5,098 nucleotides of DNA, from assembly GCA_902797705.1 (NCBI GenBank), contig CADBTX010000019.1, forward strand, positions 1 to 5,098, given 5' to 3'. Below the pieces are notes generated by a model. That model searched no databases. It had not been told where the DNA came from and saw nothing but the letters and a program-made list of their open reading frames with translations. Origin of the DNA: an uncultured Lachnospiraceae bacterium (GTDB taxonomy: Bacteria > Bacillota > Clostridia > Lachnospirales > Lachnospiraceae). Both the position numbers and the translations under genes were made by a program. Of the stretch, positions 1-5,098 are shown one piece after another. Every line of letters starts with the position of its first letter. Within the stretch, counting starts at the first letter, position 1.

Positions 1-2
1 GA

Positions 3-56
3 ACAGCTATACCAGAGAAGGGCGGCAGGATCAGGATAAAGAAAGGAGTGACATAG
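3..56 (+). CDS. Possible C-terminal tail of an upstream gene (partial)
   Basis: The frame starting at position 3 is open from the window edge and ends at a TAG at 54-56, seven bases before the dapB start. It would encode 17 residues ending in IRIKKGVT. A gene ending here would have the dapB ribosome binding site inside its last codons, a common operon arrangement. The evidence is weak: the frame from position 1 also ends early (TAA at 37-39), and the frame from position 2 runs to a TAA at 83-85. The stretch is too short to identify a product. An upstream dapA would be a natural neighbour, but nothing in these residues shows it. Confidence 0.25.
   Translation, partial: TAIPEKGGRIRIKKGVT
42..48 (+). 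promoter_or_regulatory. Ribosome binding site of dapB (long spacing)
   Basis: AAAGGAG is a near-perfect anti-16S complement, but 15 bases separate it from the ATG at 64, longer than the usual 5-9. The dapB frame has an in-frame TGA at 49-51, so no earlier start in that frame can use this site at normal spacing. The next in-frame ATG (codon 14) would delete the NADPH-binding glycine motif. The ATG at 64 is therefore kept, and the spacing is noted as unusual. Confidence 0.6.
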
Positions 57-63
57 ACAGGAT

Positions 64-822
64 ATGTCAGTCAATATCTTATTAAACGGATGTAACGGCC
101 GCATGGGCAGAGTTGTCAGCGGCCTTGTTGAAAAGGATGAGGATACAAAGATCGTCGCGGGGATCGACATCAGCAGGGGAAGCGATAACGGCTTCCCTGT
201 TTTTGAAGATATCGACAGCTGTGACATCCCCTCGGATGTGATAATCGACTTCTCTCTCCCCACAGGCACAGACAAGCTTATCGCCTATGCGCTTAAGCAC
301 TCTGTTCCCGTTGTACTCTGTACCACCGGGCTTTCGGAGAGCCAGCTGAATAACGTTAAGGCTGCTTCCGAAAAGATCGCGATCTTAAGGAGCGCCAATA
401 TGTCTCTTGGAGTGAATGTCCTTATCAAGGTCTTAAAAGAGATCTCCCCTGTCCTTGCCGCGGAAGGCTTCGATATCGAGGTGGTGGAAAAGCACCACAG
501 GGAAAAGAAGGATGCCCCCAGCGGTACAGCCATCGCTCTGGCGGAAGCCATCAACTCCTCTCTTGACGAGGATTATGACATCGTATATGACAGGAGCGGC
601 CGTGTATCAAGGCGTCCCGAAAAAGAGATCGGCATCTCCGCAGTCCGGGGCGGGACTATTCCCGGCGATCATGATGTGATCTTTGCCGGCGAAGACGAGA
701 CCGTTACCATCTCCCACAGAACCTATTCACGCTCTATCCTCGGAAAGGGCGCCATTGCCGCCGCTAAATTCCTTAAGGGAAAAGGCCCCGGCATGTATGA
801 TATGTCGGATGTGCTTTCATGA
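64..822 (+). CDS. dapB: 4-hydroxy-tetrahydrodipicolinate reductase DapB
   Basis: DapB is a cytoplasmic enzyme that reduces the dapA product to tetrahydrodipicolinate with NAD(P)H, in the route to diaminopimelate (for peptidoglycan) and lysine. The 252 residues are full length for a Gram-positive DapB (E. coli has 273). The N-terminal Rossmann half carries the dinucleotide motif GCNGRMG at residues 9-15 and the nicotinamide-side loop CTTGLS at 86-91, where Cys stands in place of the common Gly of GTTG. The loop ANMSLGVN (111-118) follows. The C-terminal substrate domain has the family signature EKHHREKKDAPSGTA (142-156), with catalytic His144/His145 and Lys148 by alignment to E. coli His159/His160/Lys163. 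It then has VRGGTIPGDH (194-203) and SHRTYSR (217-223). No key residue is missing. Its stop overlaps the next gene's start (ATGA, 819-822), indicating one transcript. Any promoter or lysine-responsive leader would lie left of the window. Confidence 0.97.
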   Translation: MSVNILLNGCNGRMGRVVSGLVEKDEDTKIVAGIDISRGSDNGFPVFEDIDSCDIPSDVIIDFSLPTGTDKLIAYALKHSVPVVLCTTGLSESQLNNVKAASEKIAILRSANMSLGVNVLIKVLKEISPVLAAEGFDIEVVEKHHREKKDAPSGTAIALAEAINSSLDEDYDIVYDRSGRVSRRPEKEIGISAVRGGTIPGDHDVIFAGEDETVTISHRTYSRSILGKGAIAAAKFLKGKGPGMYDMSDVLS

Positions 823-1592
823 GATTCAGACCCTGTATTGATATCCACAACGGAAAGGTAAAGCAGATAGTCGGCTCAACCCTGCGGGATGGCTCTGATT
901 CTGCAAGAGAAAACTTCATTTCCGGACATGATGCAGGATATTATGCAGGCATCTATAAAAGCCGCTCCTTAAGCGGCGGTCATGTCATCGTCCTTAACGG
1001 AAGAGATTCCGGATATTACGAAGCATCAAAAAATGCCGCTTTCTCGGCTCTTTCCGCCTTTCCCGGCGGAATGCAGTACGGAGGCGGCATTAATAATGAA
1101 AATGCCCGGGAATATCTGGATGCCGGGGCAAGCCATGTGATCGCCACAAGTTTTATCTTCAAGGACGGCATCCTCAACGAGGAAAACCTTTTCCTTCTTC
1201 AAAGGGAAGTGGGAAAGGAAAGGCTGGTGCTGGACCTCTCCTGCAGAAAGAAGGAGGACGGCTGTTACTACGTGACCACCGACCGCTGGCAGAAATTCAC
1301 CGACTTTCGTGTCACGGAAAGGAGTCTCAGGGAATTATCGAATGAGTGCGACGAATTCCTGATACATGCCGTAGATGTGGAAGGAAAGGGACAGGGAACG
1401 GACAGCGCCCTTCTTGCCATACTTGGGGGATCCGGCTGCAGCTGCACCTATGCCGGAGGCGTCCACGATCTTTCCGACATCTCCCTAATAAGAGAAAAGG
1501 GACAGGGCAGGGTGGACTTCACAGTAGGCAGCGCCCTTGACCTCTTCGGAGGGAGCTTAAGCCTCGACGACATAACAGCAGAAACATATTAA
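819..1592 (+). CDS. hisA: Eukaryotic-type HisA: ProFAR isomerase (HIS6-like)
   Basis: This is predicted to catalyse the fourth step of histidine synthesis, the Amadori-type isomerisation of ProFAR to PRFAR, in a single-domain (beta/alpha)8 barrel in the cytosol. The 257 residues follow the fungal/plant HIS6 branch rather than ordinary bacterial HisA. CIDIHNGKVKQIVG (6-19) holds the putative catalytic Asp8. QYGGGIN (86-92) is the first phosphate-binding loop. LDLSCRK (138-144) and DRWQKFTD (155-162) are HIS6-type strand ends. FLIHAVDVEG (180-189) holds the second catalytic Asp186. YAGGV (211-215) and VGSALDLFGG (236-245) form the second phosphate loop. The match to the yeast enzyme is from memory but extends along the whole chain. 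The start lies in the dapB stop (ATGA) with no convincing ribosome binding site of its own, so translation is probably coupled. It is followed by terminator hairpins, so it is the last gene of the operon. No other his gene is visible. Confidence 0.93.
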   Translation: MRFRPCIDIHNGKVKQIVGSTLRDGSDSARENFISGHDAGYYAGIYKSRSLSGGHVIVLNGRDSGYYEASKNAAFSALSAFPGGMQYGGGINNENAREYLDAGASHVIATSFIFKDGILNEENLFLLQREVGKERLVLDLSCRKKEDGCYYVTTDRWQKFTDFRVTERSLRELSNECDEFLIHAVDVEGKGQGTDSALLAILGGSGCSCTYAGGVHDLSDISLIREKGQGRVDFTVGSALDLFGGSLSLDDITAETY

Positions 1593-1615
1593 CACTCATC
1601 TGATGATCAAGAAAC

Positions 1616-1633
1616 GTGCGCCGCCGGGCGCAC
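1616..1633. terminator. GC-rich hairpin between convergent genes
   Basis: GTGCGCC (1616-1622) and GGCGCAC (1627-1633) form a perfect 7-bp stem with a 4-base loop, 23 bases after the hisA stop. No T run follows on the + strand (the next bases are CGC and then an A run), and only a weak GTTTC follows on the - strand. It may be an accessory stem next to the stronger terminator or an RNA 3'-end stabiliser. Alone it is not a convincing intrinsic terminator. Confidence 0.45.
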
Positions 1634-1636
1634 CGC

Positions 1637-1694
1637 AAAAAAAGTCCTTGTCCCCGCCACAGGCTTTTCCCGTGGGGTGACAAGGACTTTTGTC
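1637..1694. terminator. Bidirectional intrinsic terminator
   Basis: A 13-bp perfect inverted repeat, AAAAGTCCTTGTC (1640-1652) and GACAAGGACTTTT (1679-1691), continues inward after one mismatch. The inner part is CC/GG, a one-base bulge, then CCAC/GTGG, with GG/CC possibly pairing near a TTTT-containing loop at about 1664-1669. On the + strand the stem ends in TTTTGTCT. On the - strand it is followed by seven T (complement of the A run at 1637-1643). It can therefore end the dapB-hisA transcript and also the converging large gene, whose TAG stop (1694-1696) lies immediately beside the stem. Confidence 0.88.
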
Positions 1695-4600
1695 TAGTTA
1701 TTCATTACATTGCCGTTTTCATTCTCCTGAACGTGATTGTGTTCAGGTCTCAGATCGGCATTTCTCTTACGGCGGTTGATTATCTCCTTACCCCTTGCTC
1801 TCTTCTTTTCCAGATCCTCCGGATTTATCAGCTTCTTTCTCTGAACCTCACCCTCAAAACGTCTGAGTGATTCCGTATAATACGTTTTGGCACTGTCATA
1901 GACAACCATTGACAGAGAGACATTTTTTGCATCCCTTTCATTTTCGTCATGGACTCTGGCGCTGAACAGATCCATATAGGCATTATCAAAGGAACTGCAG
2001 GTCTGCAGCTTTGCGGCCGCGAAATTCTGTAAATCCGTGGACTTTTCCATTCTGTGTCTTCCCACAGTATTTTTACCCTTCCACCAGCAATCATGGGTGC
2101 TGTGGTATACAGCCGCCCTGTTCTTCAGATCAAAGAGGGCTTTCCGCACTCTATAGGGAGTGTAATCCGTCCTGTCCCTGAATTCCGCAATCTTTTCCAG
2201 AGCAGACTTCATAGCTGTATATTCCTTATTATCACTGCCCCTCTTCTGGACGCTGTTCAGCTCATCCAGCATATGGGCCGCCTCGCTTGCCAGAGTCTGA
2301 ACCTCATTGTGGAAGGTATTCAGCTTGTTCAGCTTATCCTCCGTGATCCTCTTACCCTGTTCTGCTCCGTCCGCGGCACCCTGGATCTTTCTCGCCTCTC
2401 TCGGGATCTTTGAGAAAAGCTCTCCATCCGCTTTATGGGCATCCGGGCTTATGGTAAAGCCGTACCTTTCGGCGTTTCCGGTGTTTAATCCTCCGCGCTT
2501 GAAATTCTCAATATTTTTCTTTCTTTCCTCTTCGTTCTTACCTGCCAGGCTGTCGGTCACACCCTTATTCAGTGCTTCATTCAGGACAGATTTCATGGTC
2601 CTCTCACCTTCTCCGTCCATTACATCCTCTTTAACCGCACCGTCGATCTCTTTCAGGATAGAATCCAAGGCAGCTGCTCTTCGGTAGTTATAATCCGTGG
2701 CCTCCACAATGGCATCTCCCACATCCGAAAAGGCCCTGTCCTTTCCTGCAGCAACCGCAGCTTCGCCGTTAACGGCATCTGCCCCTCTGAAGATATCGGT
2801 TTCCATGATCCCGCCATTACGGATGCTCTCTTCCATCTTCCTCTTGGAGATACCTACCTTGGTCCTGAGTTCTCCCATATAGTGACCGGCGTTCTCCGCG
2901 AACTTGACGAGATTGTCCCTTTCCTCAGGTACAAAAGTTCCGTTTAAGGCGGTTCTTCCGAAAAGATCCCTCTTAAACCTGTTTAACACACTTTCAGCTG
3001 CATGATAGGTCTCATCCTGTACACCGTTTTTCTCCCGGTCAACAAAGGCCTGGATATCCGTGATCCACTCCACGGCTTCAGACATTCTTCCGTCCCTCAC
3101 CATGGTTACCAGTTCTCTGTATACCCTGTCCTCATAGCTTTCGGCGTTCTCATTATCTCTCTGACGGAGCCTCTCATCCAGTTCGCTGACAAGCCTGATA
3201 TCCTCTCTTTCCTCTTCCCATTCCCTAAACTCACGTTTTGCGGAATCAGTAAGGAATATGATCCTGTCCTCCATGAACTGCCGCTGTTTTCTCATGTCCT
3301 TCCTGTCCGGACCATGATAGTTTACAAGTGCTCTGGAAGTATAGGTGCTGGCTGCTGTTGTGATAAGCCGCTTCGTGGTCTTTTGATCCCTGAAAAGAGA
3401 AATGACGGTATCTGCCGTATCACCGAACTCAGCCTTATGAGCCTCCATAAATACCAGGCTGTCATATAAGGATCTTATGTATCTCGCCTCATAATGGGAA
3501 CTAAAGCCCTTCTGTTTCGCAAGCTCAAAGAATTCATCCCGGCCTATGGCAGCGCCCTGAGGAGCGGCCTCGGCCCTCTCTTTTTCCCAGGCGGCAGCAT
3601 TGACACTCCTCTCCCATTCCCTGATAACATCAGCATCATGAGCTTCCGGAGCTTTCACCTTCTGAGGAATGGTCTTTTTGACGTCATCAATGTACTTGTC
3701 GCTGATATTCCGTACGTATCTGTCAACCGCGAAAAGAAGCTCACTGTTGGAAAGATCCTTATCCATAAAGGCTTTCATCAGATAATCGGCATTTTCGATA
3801 GCAGTTCCTTTTAACCCCACCATATATTTCATTGCACCGTGGATAGCGTTTAAGAATCTTACATCATCCGTGGTATTGAAGCCTCTTTCCAGAGCTCTTT
3901 TTAAGAATTCCCCGGTGGTGACGCCTAAAAGCCTGCCATCTGCCTCTCTTCCCCTGAATCTCCTGAATTTTCTGTCGATCCAGGCTTCAAGCTCCTTTCC
4001 GTGATAGGATTTATTCCATTTTTCAAACTCCTCCTTTGACGAATCGGAAAGGAATTTGATCCGGTTTTCTATAATCTTTCTCTGTTTCCTTATGTCTCTC
4101 CTGTCCGGACCTTTGAATTTATCTATAGCTTCTGTCACATAGGTACTTGCCGCCGTTGTAGCAAGCCTCCTGGAGACAGCCGGATCCCTGAATAAGTCAA
4201 TCACTCTTTCAGCTGTATTACCGAATTCTGCCTTATGCGCATCCATAAATATAAGGCTGTCATAAAGAGAATGGATATATCTGGCATCGTAGGGAGTATT
4301 GAAGCCCTTTTGTCTCGCGAGATCAAAGAACTCATCCCTGCCTATTGCCGCGCCCTCCGGTGCGGCGCTCGCTTTTTCTTCCTCCCAGGCAGCATTGGAG
4401 ACACCTTTCTCCCACTCTTCAAGCTTCTTAAAGTCTGCATCCTTAACCTTTACATATCCCGGCTTGGAATCATTTATGCTTACGCTGTAGTTATCACCGG
4501 CAGATCTGCTGTACTTATCAGCTCCGGCAAAGAATACTTCGTTTGAAACCTCCTTATCCATAAAGGCCCTCATCAGAAGGTCTCCATCATCTGCCCGGGT

Positions 4601-5098
4601 TCCCGCAAGCACCACCTGGTGCTCCATTGCCTTGCGGACATTGTTCAGATACTCCGCATCCTTTTCGGTCTTAAATCCCCTTTCTGCTGCCCTTTCAAGA
4701 AAAGCATCAGTATCTACGCCAAAAAGCCGTTTCCCATCCTGTATTCCACTGATCTTCCGGAATATTTCCCTGAAGTCTTTTACAGGCTCCTCATGCTTCA
4801 CAGGCTCTTCCTGCTGCTTTACAGCTTCTTCCCCCTTTACAGGTTCCTCCTGCTGCTTCACAGCTTCCTCCTGTCTTACAGGTTCAGGCGGCAGTTCTAT
4901 CCTGCCAAGTTCCTCTCCCCGCCTTTCCCTCGCCAATTCTTTAGCTTCCCAGACATCGTAAGCAGATTCAACCGCATAATCATTATTGTCGAACTCAAGG
5001 AGGTACCTCTGGGGGGTCACATAGGCATAAATTGAGACCGCCATACGGATAACAGATTTATCGGTCTCCGGATCAAAAAATGCATCGATAATGTAGCC
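1694..5098 (-). CDS. Large repeat-containing protein of unknown function (N-terminus beyond window)
   Basis: I do not recognise this family. The frame is open from the TAG at 1694-1696 to the right edge, giving at least 1134 residues. The first ATG in the visible part (5042-5044) has no ribosome binding site, and 18 further codons upstream (GYIIDAFFDPETDKSVIR) read as coding, so the real start is outside. Counting from that ATG: residues 1-50 form a mixed N-terminal segment. Residues 55-89 are a low-complexity EEPVK/EEAVKQQ linker. Residues 91-343 and 356-608 are two homologous tandem units. Residues 610-1116 are charged and mostly helical, with a heptad pattern at 908-932 and an aromatic block at 980-999 (YHSTHDCWWKGKNTVGRHRM). 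The only two cysteines are 986 and 1016. The tail is basic and then Asn-rich (ending NGNVMNN). No membrane segment or catalytic motif is seen, and secretion cannot be judged without the true N-terminus. A structural, scaffold or effector-like role is possible but unproven. The gene converges on the dapB-hisA operon and has its own transcription unit. Confidence 0.9.
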   Translation of the reverse strand, partial: GYIIDAFFDPETDKSVIRMAVSIYAYVTPQRYLLEFDNNDYAVESAYDVWEAKELARERRGEELGRIELPPEPVRQEEAVKQQEEPVKGEEAVKQQEEPVKHEEPVKDFREIFRKISGIQDGKRLFGVDTDAFLERAAERGFKTEKDAEYLNNVRKAMEHQVVLAGTRADDGDLLMRAFMDKEVSNEVFFAGADKYSRSAGDNYSVSINDSKPGYVKVKDADFKKLEEWEKGVSNAAWEEEKASAAPEGAAIGRDEFFDLARQKGFNTPYDARYIHSLYDSLIFMDAHKAEFGNTAERVIDLFRDPAVSRRLATTAASTYVTEAIDKFKGPDRRDIRKQRKIIENRIKFLSDSSKEEFEKWNKSYHGKELEAWIDRKFRRFRGREADGRLLGVTTGEFLKRALERGFNTTDDVRFLNAIHGAMKYMVGLKGTAIENADYLMKAFMDKDLSNSELLFAVDRYVRNISDKYIDDVKKTIPQKVKAPEAHDADVIREWERSVNAAAWEKERAEAAPQGAAIGRDEFFELAKQKGFSSHYEARYIRSLYDSLVFMEAHKAEFGDTADTVISLFRDQKTTKRLITTAASTYTSRALVNYHGPDRKDMRKQRQFMEDRIIFLTDSAKREFREWEEEREDIRLVSELDERLRQRDNENAESYEDRVYRELVTMVRDGRMSEAVEWITDIQAFVDREKNGVQDETYHAAESVLNRFKRDLFGRTALNGTFVPEERDNLVKFAENAGHYMGELRTKVGISKRKMEESIRNGGIMETDIFRGADAVNGEAAVAAGKDRAFSDVGDAIVEATDYNYRRAAALDSILKEIDGAVKEDVMDGEGERTMKSVLNEALNKGVTDSLAGKNEEERKKNIENFKRGGLNTGNAERYGFTISPDAHKADGELFSKIPREARKIQGAADGAEQGKRITEDKLNKLNTFHNEVQTLASEAAHMLDELNSVQKRGSDNKEYTAMKSALEKIAEFRDRTDYTPYRVRKALFDLKNRAAVYHSTHDCWWKGKNTVGRHRMEKSTDLQNFAAAKLQTCSSFDNAYMDLFSARVHDENERDAKNVSLSMVVYDSAKTYYTESLRRFEGEVQRKKLINPEDLEKKRARGKEIINRRKRNADLRPEHNHVQENENGNVMNN
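3221..3979 (-). repeat. Large protein repeat, unit 2 (residues 356-608)
   Basis: This is the second copy of the unit. Its A module lies at residues 372-445 (DNA 3710-3931) and its B module at 498-571 (DNA 3332-3553). By hand count, B1 and B2 share 52 of 74 residues and A1 and A2 share 35 of 74, so the B module is the more conserved. Near-identical blocks include GAAIGRDEFF, SLYDSL, AHKAEFG, TTAASTY and GPDR+D+RKQR. The divergence indicates an old duplication rather than an assembly artefact. Confidence 0.88.
4016..4774 (-). repeat. Large protein repeat, unit 1 (residues 91-343)
   Basis: This is the first of two homologous units, offset by 265-266 residues. It contains an A module (residues 107-180, DNA 4505-4726) and a B module (232-305, DNA 4130-4351). 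Both share the pattern F-[LF]-x2-A-x-[EQ]-[RK]-G-F-x-[TS]-x2-[DE]-[AV]-x-[YF]-[LI]. They are followed by a predicted helix pair and a Lys/Arg-rich stretch (GPDRRDIRKQR, 312-322). Function is unknown. Confidence 0.88.
4778..4882 (-). repeat. In-gene 18/21-bp tandem repeat encoding an EEPVK linker
   Basis: Alternating 18- and 21-base units encode the series PVRQEE-AVKQQEE-PVKGEE-AVKQQEE-PVKHEE-PVK (residues 55-89 from the visible ATG). On the + strand the units begin TTTACAGGCTCC, TTCACAGGCTCT, TTTACAGCTTCT, TTTACAGGTTCC, TTCACAGCTTCC. The 39-base pair of units is close to repeated. All copies stay in frame. It probably forms an extended, charged hinge between the N-terminal segment and the first large unit, and it is a likely site of copy-number variation. 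Confidence 0.85.

Noticed and set aside
1..63. Possible lysine riboswitch or promoter upstream of dapB
   Set aside because: Only 63 bases are visible, with a ribosome binding site and a possible gene tail. There is no riboswitch-sized structure or clear -35/-10 pair.
1346..1540. A 64-codon + strand frame inside hisA
   Set aside because: It overlaps conserved catalytic motifs of hisA in another frame and its product is Arg-rich with no similarity I can see.
3002..3469. A 155-codon + strand open frame opposite the large gene
   Set aside because: It lies wholly antisense to a strongly supported coding frame with internal protein repeats. Its product has no recognisable motif and reflects the codon bias of the real gene.
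4778..4882. Regular short repeats that might suggest a CRISPR-like array
   Set aside because: The units are contiguous, degenerate, multiples of three and translate into one in-frame low-complexity peptide. There are no unique spacers.
4619..5035. A 138-codon + strand open frame with hydrophobic, Leu/Phe-rich product
   Set aside because: The apparent hydrophobic repeats (LLLHSF and similar) are the reverse complement of the EEPVK-coding repeat. It is a shadow, not a membrane protein.
5042..5044. ATG as the start of the large protein
   Set aside because: It has no ribosome binding site upstream and the coding frame continues to the window edge, so it is most likely an internal Met.

Overview
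The window looks like a chromosomal segment of a low-to-moderate GC Firmicute, most likely a member of the Clostridia (Lachnospiraceae-like). This placement rests on the short Gram-positive-type DapB, a strong AAAGGAG ribosome binding site, the codon use (many AGG, ATC, AAG and GGC codons) and a HisA of the eukaryotic HIS6 type, which I recall in some Clostridia. It is inference; no rRNA or other marker is present.

Left part (1-1592, + strand): the tail of a biosynthetic operon. After a few codons of a possible upstream gene comes dapB (64-822, 4-hydroxy-tetrahydrodipicolinate reductase, lysine/diaminopimelate pathway). It overlaps by an ATGA junction a gene for a eukaryotic-type HisA isomerase (819-1592, histidine pathway). 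The two genes are almost certainly co-transcribed and probably translationally coupled, although they serve different amino-acid pathways.

Middle (1593-1693): a short convergent intergenic gap filled by two hairpins. The second is a strong stem flanked by A and T runs and can terminate transcription from both sides.

Right part (1694-5098, - strand): one very large open reading frame of unknown function, running leftward and still open at the right edge, so its true N-terminus lies outside. In the visible order it has a short N-terminal segment, a Glu/Pro/Val/Lys-rich low-complexity linker, two tandem units of about 266 residues (each built from two related modules of about 74 residues), and a long, charged, mostly helical C-terminal half with a clear heptad stretch and an aromatic/Cys-containing block near the end. 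I do not recognise the family. No signal peptide or membrane segment is visible in the part present. It is the least explained object in the window.
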